A stretch of 64,000 nucleotides of DNA from Eggerthellaceae bacterium (lineage in GTDB: Bacteria > Actinomycetota > Coriobacteriia > Coriobacteriales > Eggerthellaceae), in the NCBI GenBank assembly GCA_910575165.1, contig CAJTDS010000011.1, forward strand, positions 1-64,000. The letters run 5' to 3'. A program made the translations under genes and the position numbers. Positions 54,371 through 63,674 of the stretch are shown one piece after another. A model generated the notes under the pieces. It made no database searches. It was not told where the DNA came from and saw only the letters and a list, made by a program, of their open reading frames with translations. How positions within the stretch are numbered: position 1 is the first letter of the stretch; each line of letters opens with the position of its first letter.

Positions 54371-55159
54371 GTGGACGAGCGGACAAGGCGCATACTCGAC
54401 GACCGGACGAGGGCGTTCTACCTCGCCTGCGCCGATTCGTTCTCCGAGACGCGCCAGGCCCCGTGGCCTGGATGGGAACCCGTGGCGCGGCGCCTTGCCG
54501 AGGCGACCCAAGACGGCAATCCCGTGCGGCTGCTGGACGTGGGCTGCGGGAATCTGCGCTTCGAGCGCTTCCTGCTCGACCGTGGCGTCGGCTTTCGGGC
54601 CCTTGCCCTCGACCGCTGCGAAGCGCTGGCCGTCGCAGGGCTGGCAGCCGACCCGAGGCTTTCCAGCTGCTGCCGCATCGGACCCTTCGACGCGCTTCGC
54701 GACGCCGATGTCCCGGGGGGTCGGCAGGCCTTCTCGGCGGCCGTGGCGTTCGCCCTGCTGCACCATATCCCCGGCCACGATGAGCGCATGGCGCTTCTTA
54801 AGTCCATGGCCTGCAGGCTGCAGGAGGGAGGGCTGCTGGCCCTTTCGCTGTGGGACCTCGACTCGGATGCGCGTCTGTCGCGCAAGGCCCGCCGCGACAC
54901 GGACAGGGCCTGCCGGGCCCTGGGGCTGGGCCCTCTCGACGAAGGGGACTTCGTGCTGGGCTGGCAGCACCGCGACGACGCCTTCCGCTACTGCCACAGC
55001 TTCTCCGGGGAGGAGGCCGATCGCATCGTCGGGCAGCTGAGCGGCGAGCTTCGCCTGGTCGAGCGCTACCGCAGCGACGGACCTTCGGGATGCGCCAACC
55101 GCTACCTGCTTTTCAACAAACGGGCATTGTCGTCGCCCAGCACCGAACAACCGCTATAA
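54371..55159 (+). CDS. Trm9/ALKBH8-like SAM-dependent methyltransferase, probable tRNA wobble methylase
   Basis: This 262-residue class I methyltransferase begins at GTG 54371 after GAAGTGGG. Its N terminus contains SFSETRQAPWPGW (23-35), resembling the FSxTRYKPWP segment that marks Trm9 and the ALKBH8 methyltransferase domain. Motif I is LLDVGCGN (54-61). AFALLHHIPGHDER occupies the post-motif II position (Trm9: VLHHL), GGLLALSLWD follows, and RYCHSFSGEEAD resembles the RYYH region. Trm9 methylates cm5U34 to mcm5U34 on Elp3 products. The divergent neighbour elp3, 47 bp away, supports that role. It could still act on another substrate. Confidence 0.7.
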   Translation: MDERTRRILDDRTRAFYLACADSFSETRQAPWPGWEPVARRLAEATQDGNPVRLLDVGCGNLRFERFLLDRGVGFRALALDRCEALAVAGLAADPRLSSCCRIGPFDALRDADVPGGRQAFSAAVAFALLHHIPGHDERMALLKSMACRLQEGGLLALSLWDLDSDARLSRKARRDTDRACRALGLGPLDEGDFVLGWQHRDDAFRYCHSFSGEEADRIVGQLSGELRLVERYRSDGPSGCANRYLLFNKRALSSPSTEQPL

Positions 55160-55160
55160 T
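55155..55160 (+). promoter_or_regulatory. Possible -10 for the DegV gene
   Basis: TATAAT overlaps the stop codon of the methyltransferase gene, about 95 bp before the DegV start. No clear -35 is visible. Confidence 0.35.
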
Positions 55161-55254
55161 GACATAGTTTGCGCAGAGCAGGGCTTGCCTGCAAACGTTG
55201 CTCCGCGCAAACCGCATTGTCCCGCACCACCTTCGAGAAAGGCTTCACGCCGCC

Positions 55255-56142
55255 ATGGCCGCTAACTACAAGATCATCACCGATTCCTGCTCGAACCTCC
55301 TGGAAGACACCATCGAACAGCACGGCTTGGAGGTCCTTCCGCTCACCTTCATGGTGGATGGCGAGGACGACGTGTACCAGAGCTACCTGAAAGGCCACAC
55401 GACCGACCTCAAGCAGTTCTTCTCGATGATGCGAGAGGGGAAGGTGTTCAAGACCTCGCTGCCCACGCTCTCCCAGACCCGCGAGCTGATGGAGGGCATC
55501 CTCGACGGCGGTCAGGACATCCTCTACATCGGCTTCTCCAGCGGTCTGTCCGGCACCTACGAGGCAACGAGCCTGCTCATGAACGAGCTGGCCGAAGCCT
55601 ACCCGGACCGCAAGCTCTACGCCGTGGACACCTTGGCCGCCTCGGGCGGGGAGGGCCTGCTGGTTCACTACGCCGCCCAGATGGCCGAGCAAGGGGCCAC
55701 CATCGAGGAGGTTCGCGACTGGGTGGAGGAGCACAAGCTGAACCTGGCCCACTGGTTCACCGTGGACGACCTCATGTTCCTGTTCCGCGGCGGGCGCGTC
55801 TCGCGGACGAGCGCCTGGGCCGGCACACTTCTGAACATCAAGCCCATCCTGCATGTGGACGACGAGGGGCACCTTATCCCCATGGAGAAGCTGCGCGGCC
55901 GCAAGAAGGCCATCAAGGGGCTGCTCGACCACATGGAGCGAACGGCCACGAAGCCCGTGTCGGAGCAGACCGTCTTCATCACCCACGGCGACTGCATCGA
56001 GGACGCCGAATCGCTCGCAGACATGATCCGCGAGCGATTCGGGGTGAAGGACATCGTCATCAACTACATCGACCCGGTCATCGGCGCTCATTCGGGCCCC
56101 GGCACCCTAGCCCTGTTCTTCCTGGCCGACTCGCGCAACTAA
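55255..56142 (+). CDS. DegV-family fatty-acid-binding protein (FakB-like)
   Basis: This 295-residue two-domain protein has YKIITDSCSNLLED at the start, TSLPTLSQTRELM, the ligand-site IGFSSGLSGTYEA (about 98-110), and late VIGAHSGPGTLALFF. FakB proteins present fatty acids to FakA for phosphorylation and use of exogenous fatty acids. No fakA is in the window. ATG 55255 gives the usual N terminus; GAGAAAGG lies upstream at somewhat long spacing. Confidence 0.9.
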   Translation: MAANYKIITDSCSNLLEDTIEQHGLEVLPLTFMVDGEDDVYQSYLKGHTTDLKQFFSMMREGKVFKTSLPTLSQTRELMEGILDGGQDILYIGFSSGLSGTYEATSLLMNELAEAYPDRKLYAVDTLAASGGEGLLVHYAAQMAEQGATIEEVRDWVEEHKLNLAHWFTVDDLMFLFRGGRVSRTSAWAGTLLNIKPILHVDDEGHLIPMEKLRGRKKAIKGLLDHMERTATKPVSEQTVFITHGDCIEDAESLADMIRERFGVKDIVINYIDPVIGAHSGPGTLALFFLADSRN

Positions 56143-56157
56143 CCCGCGACTTGCCCG

Positions 56158-56184
56158 ACGCCCGCCTTTTTGGCGGGCGTTTTT
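56158..56184 (+). terminator. Terminator of the DegV gene
   Basis: ACGCCCGCC (56158-56166) pairs with GGCGGGCGT (56172-56180) around TTTTT, followed by TTTT. Confidence 0.92.
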
Positions 56185-56250
56185 CGCGCTCGGGGGCCGT
56201 CCGTTTGCGTCTTTGCGAGACCCTGCGTCGGAACTCTGCGGGAATCCGGG

Positions 56251-56278
56251 TTCACAAACCGGGCGAATCCACTACAAT
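56251..56278 (+). promoter_or_regulatory. Promoter of hppA
   Basis: -35 TTCACA (56251-56256) and -10 TACAAT (56273-56278) are spaced by 16 bases, giving a GC-rich untranslated leader of about 100 bases. No fluoride or other known riboswitch was recognised in it. Confidence 0.65.
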
Positions 56279-56385
56279 TGGGCGACTGCGGTTTTCGCGC
56301 CACGATGCCCGGCCCGAAGCCCGCAGAGCCCGCGGCCGGCAGCACAAGGCGCCGCCGCTTCAGGTTTTAGGGAATGGAGGAATAC

Positions 56386-58503
56386 GTGACTACATCCATC
56401 GCATGGTTGGCTCCCATCTGCGCCGTCATTGGCATCGCAGTGGCCGCCTACCTGGCAAACTGGGTTCTCAAGCAGAACCCGGGCCCCGACAAGATGAACA
56501 ACATCTCGTTGAAGATCCAGCAGGGCGCCAAGGCCTTCCTGTTCAGCGAGTACAAGCTGCTCATCATCTTCATGGTGGTGGTGGCCGTCATCATGGCGGT
56601 GGCCCTGTCGCCCATCACGGCCCTGGCCTTCGTGACCGGCGGCGTGCTGTCCGCCGCGGCCGGCTACGTGGGCATGCACGTGGCTACCCGCGCCAACACC
56701 CGCACCGCCTACGCTGCCGAGACCAGCGTGGCCGCCGCCCTGAACGTCAGCTTCAAGTCGGGCCTCACCATGGGCCTGTGCGTGGCGTCCTTCGCGCTGC
56801 TGGGCCTGTCGCTGTGGATGATCCTGCTGGTGTTCGGCGTCGACACCTTCGACCTCATGCACGAGAACATCGGCATGGTCGAGGGCTTCGCCACCGGTGC
56901 CTCCGCCGTGGCCCTGTTCGCCCGTGTGGGAGGCGGCATCTACACCAAGGCCGCCGACGTGGGCGCCGACCTGGTGGGCAAGGTTGAGGCCGGCATCCCC
57001 GAGGACGACCCCCGCAACCCCGCCACCATCGCCGACAACGTGGGCGACAACGTGGGCGACGTGGCCGGCATGGGCGCCGACCTGTTCGAGAGCTACACCG
57101 GCTCCATCCTGGCCCCCACCATCCTGGCCACCACCTTCGCGGCCCTGGGCTACTTCGGCGGCGTCGTCGATGCCGTCTGGGCCGTGGTGATTCCCGTCAC
57201 CATCGCCGCCTTCGGCATCCTGACCTCCATCATCGGCTTGTTCGCCGTGCGCACCAAGGAAGGCGCCGAGCTGCACAAGGCCCTCAACCGCGGCACCTAC
57301 GTAGCCGCCGGCATCGAAATCTGCATCATCCTGGCCCTGTTCGTGGCCTGGAACTCCATGTCCGTCGACGCTCAGCCCATCTGGCTGTTCGGCTCTGTTA
57401 TCTGCGGCCTGGTAGCCGGCCTTGCCATCGGCAAGATTACCGAGTACTTCTGCTCTGACAAGTACAAGCCGGTCCACAAGATCGCCGAGGCCGCCGAGAC
57501 CGGCGCCGCCACGGTGGTCATCGAGGGCATCGGCACCGGCATGCTCTCCACCATCGCCCCCATCTGCTTGGTGGCCCTGGCCATCATCGGCGCCTACACC
57601 TTCGGCAACATGGCGTTCCCCAATGCCGTGATCGAGGAGGGCGGCATCGCCGTGGGTCTCTTCGGTGTGGGCCTGGCCGCTACCGGCATGCTCTCCAACA
57701 CCGCCATCACCATCGGCGTTGACGCCTACGGCCCCGTGGCCGACAACGCCGGCGGCATCGCCGAGATGGCCGGCCTGCCCGAGGAGGTGCGCGAGCGCAC
57801 CGACCAGCTCGACGCCGTGGGCAACACCACCGCCGCCATCGCCAAGGGCTTCGCCATCGCATCTGCCGGCCTGTCCGCCATCTCGCTGTTCGTGTCCTAC
57901 CAGGCCACCATGCACCACGCCTTCGACAGCTTCGAGCTCACCCTCACCGACCCGCTGATCGTGGCCGGCATCTTCATCGGCGCCATGATGCCGTTCATGT
58001 TCGCCGCGCTGACCATGGGCGCCGTCTCCCGTGCGGCCCACGCCATGGTCGAAGAGGTTCGCCGCCAGTTCCGCGAGATCAAGGGCATCATGGAATACGA
58101 GGCCGAGCCCGAGTACGACAAGTGCGTGGCCATCTCCACCTCCAGCGCCCTGAAGGAGATGATGACCCCGGGCATCCTGGCTGTCGTCGTCCCCATCGTC
58201 ATCGGCTGCTTCAACCCGGCCATGCTCGGCGGCTTCCTCGCCGGCGCCGTGGCCACTGGCATGCTCATGGCCATCTTCATGTCCAACGCCGGCGGCGCTT
58301 GGGACAACGCGAAGAAGTACATCGAGCAGGGCCATTTCGGCGGCAAGGGATCCGATGCCCACAAGGCCGCCGTCGTGGGCGACACCGTGGGCGACCCCTT
58401 CAAGGACACCTCCGGCCCGTCCATGAACATCCTTATCAACCTGATGACCATCGTGGCCCTCACGTTCAGCCCGCTGTTCATCACCGTGCAGACGCTGCTC
58501 TAG
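56386..58503 (+). CDS. hppA: Membrane-bound ion-pumping pyrophosphatase, K+-dependent type
   Basis: This 705-residue polytopic protein hydrolyses PPi to pump H+ and/or Na+. The active-site acidic motifs are intact: [35 protein letters not shown] and [21 protein letters not shown] has Ala where K+-independent enzymes have Lys, indicating the K+-dependent class; the pumped ion cannot be settled. GTG 56386, six bases after GGAGG, is a better start than the ATG at 56374, whose purine tract is too close. It fits with the PPi-forming or -using PPDK at 23 kb. Confidence 0.95.
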   Translation: MTTSIAWLAPICAVIGIAVAAYLANWVLKQNPGPDKMNNISLKIQQGAKAFLFSEYKLLIIFMVVVAVIMAVALSPITALAFVTGGVLSAAAGYVGMHVATRANTRTAYAAETSVAAALNVSFKSGLTMGLCVASFALLGLSLWMILLVFGVDTFDLMHENIGMVEGFATGASAVALFARVGGGIYTKAADVGADLVGKVEAGIPEDDPRNPATIADNVGDNVGDVAGMGADLFESYTGSILAPTILATTFAALGYFGGVVDAVWAVVIPVTIAAFGILTSIIGLFAVRTKEGAELHKALNRGTYVAAGIEICIILALFVAWNSMSVDAQPIWLFGSVICGLVAGLAIGKITEYFCSDKYKPVHKIAEAAETGAATVVIEGIGTGMLSTIAPICLVALAIIGAYTFGNMAFPNAVIEEGGIAVGLFGVGLAATGMLSNTAITIGVDAYGPVADNAGGIAEMAGLPEEVRERTDQLDAVGNTTAAIAKGFAIASAGLSAISLFVSYQATMHHAFDSFELTLTDPLIVAGIFIGAMMPFMFAALTMGAVSRAAHAMVEEVRRQFREIKGIMEYEAEPEYDKCVAISTSSALKEMMTPGILAVVVPIVIGCFNPAMLGGFLAGAVATGMLMAIFMSNAGGAWDNAKKYIEQGHFGGKGSDAHKAAVVGDTVGDPFKDTSGPSMNILINLMTIVALTFSPLFITVQTLL

Positions 58504-58526
58504 CACCGTAGTCGCTCGCACAGCCG

Positions 58527-58563
58527 GCAGGGCGTCCCTCGTAAGGGGCGCCCTGCTTTCGTT
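58527..58563 (+). terminator. Terminator of hppA
   Basis: GCAGGGCG (58527-58534) pairs with CGCCCTGC (58549-58556), with CCCT/AGGG pairing inside the loop, followed by TTTCGTTTTC. Confidence 0.85.
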
Positions 58564-58686
58564 TTCGCATGTTTAGCGAAACGGTGAAACCTTGGTCCGC
58601 ACCGCAGGGGGGCAGCCAGGCGAAAACTATACTGAAAAGCTCATCTACGGCAACGGGCAAAAGGAAGGGAAGGCGAAGGCGGCAGC

Positions 58687-61299
58687 ATGGGTAACGTCCT
58701 GCGCATCCTCAAGCGCGACGGGCTTCGGCTGCTCAAGACCCCGCAGGCGATCGTCGTCTGCCTGGCGCTGCTGGTACTTCCCTCGGTCTACACCTGGTAC
58801 AACGTCCTGGGCTTTTGGGATCCTTACAACAACACCGCCGGCGTGCGGGTCTGCATCGCCAACGAGGACGAAGGCGGATCCTCCGACATCACCGGCCAGC
58901 TCGACCTGGGCGAGCAGATCGTCGAGCAGCTTCGGGAGAACCATCAGCTGGACTGGTACTTCACCGACGAGCAGGATGCCATGGCCCAGGTGGAAAGCGG
59001 CCAAGCTTACGCCGCCATCGTGATCCCGCCCACCTTCACATCCGACCTGCTCACGCTTGTCACCGGTGATTTCACCCAGCCGAAGCTTCAGTACTACGTC
59101 AACGAGAAGGCCGGGCCGGTGGCGCCGAAGATAACCGACACCGGCGTGAACACCTTGGACGAAACCATCAACTCGGCCTTCGTGTCCACGGTCACCGGCG
59201 TCATAGCTACGGCCATAGACGACGCCTCCACCGAAGCGCAGCAGCATATGGACGACTCCAAGACCGGCGCGCTCGCCCGCATCGTCGACGCGTCGGACAA
59301 GCTTGCAGCCCTTCGCGAAAGCCTCTCGTCGATGATGGGCAAAACCGACGAGGCGGCTGTGGCCGCCGAGCAGTCGCGCGGCTCCCTCGAAGGAGCGCGC
59401 TCCGACATCGACGACGCCTCCAGCGCGCTTCAGACCCTGTCTTCCATCGTCTACGAGCTCAACGACGGCGCCGGCAAGCTCGTCCCCGCCATAGCCAACG
59501 CCTCCACCCAGGCGCTCGGGCAGCTCAGCGGCCTCTCTACTGACCTCGGCGAGGCCTCGGTCAAGCTCGAGGAGCTCCTGGCCCAGGCGGGCGGCCAGAT
59601 AGAGTCGGGAATAGAGGAGGGCAAGGGCGTGTCGGAGACGCTCTCGCGGTCTTTGGGCGAGCTGGCATCCTTGGTCGACGAGCTTCCCGAGGGGGACGTC
59701 AAGCAGCTGCTCTCCGAGGTGGTAGCCGCCGAAACCGGGCGTATCCAGGACATCGATGCCGCCTTGGATTCCCTCGCATCCTCCCATGAGAGCGTCGAAG
59801 CGCGCCTGGAGACGCTCGAGGGCGCCACGGACGAGATGGGCAGTGCAGCCGGCACGGTCATCGATGCGGTGCAGGCGGCGGCCTCGCAGCTCAACGGGAG
59901 CGATTTCCCAGCGCTCAGCTCGAACCTCTCCCAGCTCTCCGCGCTTGCCGCCGATCTCGGCGGCGCCGTCGCGTCGGCCTCGGGCCTCGTCGACAGCACC
60001 GACTCGCTGCTCGGCCAGATACAGACGGCCCTCGGCAGCGCCCACACTTCCCTCGCTCAGACCGACGAGCTGCTGGAGGGGCTTCAGGGGGAGCTCGACG
60101 CCATCAGGACCGACGTCGAGGCGCTGCGAACGTCCAGCGCGCTTAAGGATATCCTGGGTGAGGACAGCCTGAACGCCACCGTGATATCGGACTTCATGGG
60201 GGCGCCCACGCGCCTTCAGACCGAGCAGCTCTATCCGCTGAACGCCTACGGATCGGCCATGGCGCCCCTGTTCATGAACCTCACGTTCTGGATCGGCGCC
60301 TTCATGCTGGTGGTGGTCATGCGCCAGGAGGTCGACTCGGAAGGCATTCGCAACCTCAAGCTGTACCAGCGCTACCTGGGCCGATTCCTCTTCATGGCCG
60401 TCATGGTTGTGCTGCAGGCCGTCATCTGCTGCGCGGGCCTGCTGCTCATCGGCGTGCAGCCCGTCTCCGCCCCAGCGCTTTTCCTCGCCGCCATCTGCGC
60501 ATCCCTGGCCTACCTGTCCATCATCTTCTCGCTGTCGCTGACGCTGCAGCATATCGGCAAGGGCATCTGCATCCTTTTGGTGTTCGCCCAGATACCGGGC
60601 GCCACCGGGCTTTATCCGGTCGAGATGACGTCCAGCTTCTTTCAGGCGGTCTACCCGCTCATGCCCTTCACCTACGGCATCAACGCGCTGCGGGAGGCCA
60701 TCTGCGGCTTCTACGGCAACCAGTTCTGGGAGATGCTAGGGGTGCTGGGGGCGTTCTTCGCGCTGTTTCTGGCGCTGGGCCTCATCTTCCGACCAAAGCT
60801 TGCCAACGTGAACCTCATGGTGGCGCGGCAGGTGGGCGAGGGGGGCATCTTCAACGGGGAAGACGTGGAAGCGCCCCTGCGCCCCTACAAGTTCTCCCAC
60901 ATCATCCGCGCGCTCTCCGATCGCCAGGAGTACAACCGCGAGCTCACCGTGCGCTACACCCGGTTTTTACGCTGGTACCCCCGCATCATCCGCATCACCG
61001 CCGCGGCCAGCATCGCCATGCCCGTCGCGCTTTTCCTGCTGTTCGCCCTCACGCCGGCGGAGAAGGTGACGTTGCTCACCATATGGCTCGTCTGGATCGC
61101 CGTCGCCTTCGTGCTGCTTTTGGTTGTGGAGAGCCTGAAAGACGGCTTCGAGCGGCAGATGAGGCTCGACCATATGAGCGACGAGAAGCTGCGGGGGCTC
61201 TACCGAAACGCCTCCGACGACCCGAACCCGTCAGCCGAAGCCGATGGCTCCGTCGCATCCGACCCGTCCGTACGCGGAGAGGAGGGCATCCGTGGGTAA
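58687..61299 (+). CDS. YhgE/Pip-family membrane protein, first of a tandem pair
   Basis: This 870-residue protein has one N-terminal helix (about 20-40), then the family block NVLGFWDPYNNTAGVRVCI. A roughly 480-residue extracytoplasmic region follows, rich in Ala/Ser/Leu/Asp heptads that predict coiled coils. Several C-terminal helices from about 528 resemble ABC-2 permeases, with FTYGINALREAICGFYGN. The last helices and an acidic tail (about 770-870) are extra relative to the partner. YhgE/Pip proteins include phage receptors and the type VII-associated EsaA; no ESX genes are here. TATACT at 58628-58633 may be its -10. Confidence 0.85.
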   Translation: MGNVLRILKRDGLRLLKTPQAIVVCLALLVLPSVYTWYNVLGFWDPYNNTAGVRVCIANEDEGGSSDITGQLDLGEQIVEQLRENHQLDWYFTDEQDAMAQVESGQAYAAIVIPPTFTSDLLTLVTGDFTQPKLQYYVNEKAGPVAPKITDTGVNTLDETINSAFVSTVTGVIATAIDDASTEAQQHMDDSKTGALARIVDASDKLAALRESLSSMMGKTDEAAVAAEQSRGSLEGARSDIDDASSALQTLSSIVYELNDGAGKLVPAIANASTQALGQLSGLSTDLGEASVKLEELLAQAGGQIESGIEEGKGVSETLSRSLGELASLVDELPEGDVKQLLSEVVAAETGRIQDIDAALDSLASSHESVEARLETLEGATDEMGSAAGTVIDAVQAAASQLNGSDFPALSSNLSQLSALAADLGGAVASASGLVDSTDSLLGQIQTALGSAHTSLAQTDELLEGLQGELDAIRTDVEALRTSSALKDILGEDSLNATVISDFMGAPTRLQTEQLYPLNAYGSAMAPLFMNLTFWIGAFMLVVVMRQEVDSEGIRNLKLYQRYLGRFLFMAVMVVLQAVICCAGLLLIGVQPVSAPALFLAAICASLAYLSIIFSLSLTLQHIGKGICILLVFAQIPGATGLYPVEMTSSFFQAVYPLMPFTYGINALREAICGFYGNQFWEMLGVLGAFFALFLALGLIFRPKLANVNLMVARQVGEGGIFNGEDVEAPLRPYKFSHIIRALSDRQEYNRELTVRYTRFLRWYPRIIRITAAASIAMPVALFLLFALTPAEKVTLLTIWLVWIAVAFVLLLVVESLKDGFERQMRLDHMSDEKLRGLYRNASDDPNPSAEADGSVASDPSVRGEEGIRG

Positions 61300-63535
61300 C
61301 ATCGCCAAGCTGTGCGCCGACGACGTGCGAAGGCTCTTCTCCAACACCGTCTGCGTCATCATCACCATGGGCCTTGTCGTGCTCCCGTCGATCTTCGCCT
61401 GGTACAACGTCATAGCCTGCTGGAACGTCTTCGACAACACCGGCAACCTCAAAGTGGCCGTCGCCAACAGCGACGAAGGCTACGAGAGCGACCTCATCCC
61501 CATACCCGTCAACGTAGGCGACCAGGTGGTGTCAGCCCTTCGGGCCAACGACCAGATCCACTGGGTCATCACCGACGAGGAGGATGCCGTCGACGGCGCG
61601 CGCTCGGGCCGCTACTACGCCGCCGTGGTCATCCCCGCCCAGTTCAGCCGCGATATGCTCACGTTCTACCGAAGCGACGCGGAGCACGCCAGCATCATCT
61701 ACTACAGCAACGAGAAGAAAAGCGCCATAGCCCCCAAGATCACCGACAGCGGCGCCGATGCGGTGTCGCACCAGGTGAACCAGGTGTTCGCCGAGACCTT
61801 GGCCGAAGTGGCCATGGGGCTTGCCAACGGGCTTTCCGACTATGCGGCCGAAAGCGACGCCTCGGGCACCATCGCTGCGCTTGCCGCCCATGCGGGCACC
61901 CTCGCCGACGACGTGGACCGCATGGCCGACGTGCTGGTGCTCTACGGGCAGCTGACCGAATCGGTGAACGGGCTCGTCAGCGGATCCGCCAACCTGCTGC
62001 AAAGCGCCACGGACAAGCTCTCGGAACTGAGGGAGGTGGCCTCCGGAGCGCCGGGGCAGGCCGAAAGCCTCTCGGGTTCCCTGCAGGGTTTGTCGGATAC
62101 CCTCGGCGGCGCCGTGGGAAGCGCATCCGGCGCCTTCGGAGGGCTCGATCCGACCATCGACAAGCTCTTCGACGAGGGCGAGGCGGCCGTATCGGACGCA
62201 AGCGAAGCCCTACGCGACCAAAGCAGTGCGCTGGCAAACCGAAGCGATGCGGTGGGGGAGGGCATCGAGCGGACGCAAGGCGTCAGAGACGAATTGAAGC
62301 GGCGTCTTGACGAGCTTGCATCCGAGCAGCCCGACAACCCCTTGGCGGGGCCGGGACAGCGGGCGCTGGCCGCCCTCGACTCCTACCTGGCGGCTTTGCG
62401 CTCCGCCCAGCAGCACCTCGACTCCGCCTCCGAGGCCCTGGCCCGCGCCGCCGACAAGGTAGACTCCGGCAGCACCGACCTCTCGACCGAGCGCGAGCAG
62501 GCCAAAGAGGAGCTCTCGGCTACGAAGGCAGCGTTCGGCGACGCACGCTCCACCTACGACAACGTTATCGCGCCGCAGATCCAGAGCCTTCAGGAAACAG
62601 CGCAGCGGCTCTCGTCGTCCCTGAGCGCGGGACTCGACGACCTGGGAGCAGCCTCCGCCACGTTGACCGAGGCTGCGGGGGGCGCGCAATCGTCCCTGGG
62701 CCAGGCAACGTCCTCCCTGAGCGAGACCGTCGATTCGCTGCGCGACGCGGCGCAGACGCTGCGATCAACCGCCCAGGACATCACCGACGCCTTGGCTTCG
62801 GGCGATTCAGACCGCCTGCGCGAGATCTTGCAGGGCGACACGCAAGCGCTTGCCAACGCGCTCTCCTCGCCGGTGGGCGTCGAGCGCGTACCGGTGTTTC
62901 CTGCTGACAACTTCGGGTCGGCCATGGCGCCGCTCTACACTACGCTCGCGCTGTTCATCGGAGCGCTGATCATCATGGTGGTCGTTCGGCCCCAGCCTAG
63001 CTCCCAGCAAGTAGCCCAGCTGCGCAACCCCAAGCCGCGGCAGCTCTTCCTCGGCCACTTCGGCGTATGCGCCCTTCTGTCCCTGGCCCAATCCACCCTC
63101 ATGGGTCTGGGGAACATGTTCTTCCTCCAGGTGCAGGTAACGCATCCCTGGCTTTTCATGGTGTGCTTCTGGGCAGCCGGGCTGGTCTTCACCTTCATCA
63201 TATACTCGCTGGTGTTCTCGTTCGCCAACCTGGGCAAGGCCATCGCGGTGCTGCTGCTCATCGTGCAGGTCACCGGCTGCGGCGGCTCGTTCCCTCTGCA
63301 GATCCTGCCCGATTTCGTCCAGGCGATCTCGCCTTGGCTTCCCGCAACCCACGTGGTCGACGCCATGCGCGCCGCCATGTTCGGCGCTTACGGCAACGAT
63401 TTCTGGATCCAGATAGGCAAGCTGGCGCTGTTCGTCGTGCCCTTCGCCGTGCTGGGCCTGCTGCTGCGCAAACCTACCGAGAAGTTCATGCGCTGGTACG
63501 TGCACAAGGTGGAAAGCTCGAAGCTCATATGCTAG
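61292..63535 (+). CDS. YhgE/Pip-family membrane protein, second of a tandem pair
   Basis: This 747-residue paralogue has the same plan: an N-terminal helix with VVLPSIFAWYNVIACWNVFDNT, a long extracytoplasmic coiled-coil-rich region with repeated SxxL/A heptads (about 200-530), and about five C-terminal helices ending in LPATHVVDAMRAAMFGAYGN. GTG 61292 has GGAGAGGAGG and overlaps the first gene by 8 bp, so the two are probably made together and may form a heteromeric export or surface complex. Confidence 0.85.
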   Translation: MGNIAKLCADDVRRLFSNTVCVIITMGLVVLPSIFAWYNVIACWNVFDNTGNLKVAVANSDEGYESDLIPIPVNVGDQVVSALRANDQIHWVITDEEDAVDGARSGRYYAAVVIPAQFSRDMLTFYRSDAEHASIIYYSNEKKSAIAPKITDSGADAVSHQVNQVFAETLAEVAMGLANGLSDYAAESDASGTIAALAAHAGTLADDVDRMADVLVLYGQLTESVNGLVSGSANLLQSATDKLSELREVASGAPGQAESLSGSLQGLSDTLGGAVGSASGAFGGLDPTIDKLFDEGEAAVSDASEALRDQSSALANRSDAVGEGIERTQGVRDELKRRLDELASEQPDNPLAGPGQRALAALDSYLAALRSAQQHLDSASEALARAADKVDSGSTDLSTEREQAKEELSATKAAFGDARSTYDNVIAPQIQSLQETAQRLSSSLSAGLDDLGAASATLTEAAGGAQSSLGQATSSLSETVDSLRDAAQTLRSTAQDITDALASGDSDRLREILQGDTQALANALSSPVGVERVPVFPADNFGSAMAPLYTTLALFIGALIIMVVVRPQPSSQQVAQLRNPKPRQLFLGHFGVCALLSLAQSTLMGLGNMFFLQVQVTHPWLFMVCFWAAGLVFTFIIYSLVFSFANLGKAIAVLLLIVQVTGCGGSFPLQILPDFVQAISPWLPATHVVDAMRAAMFGAYGNDFWIQIGKLALFVVPFAVLGLLLRKPTEKFMRWYVHKVESSKLIC

Positions 63536-63547
63536 GGACTCGCTGCA

Positions 63548-63591
63548 AAGGCGCCCGGTGCCCCTCGCAACCGCAGGGCACCGGGCGCCTT
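63548..63591. terminator. Very strong terminator between the YhgE pair and the aminotransferase
   Basis: A perfect 16-bp stem (63548-63563 with 63576-63591) with a 12-base loop is followed by TCTCGTTT on the plus strand. It separates converging genes and may act in both directions. Confidence 0.85.
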
Positions 63592-63674
63592 CTCGTTTCA
63601 AAGCCTGGAAAGGCCTGCCGTGCAAAGGGCGGCTGCCAGCTAAGCAGCCTTCCGCCTACGCCCGCCGCAAGCCC

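Noticed and set aside
56279-56385. Fluoride or other known riboswitch before hppA
   Set aside because: GC-rich pairing is present but none of the conserved riboswitch segments was recognised.
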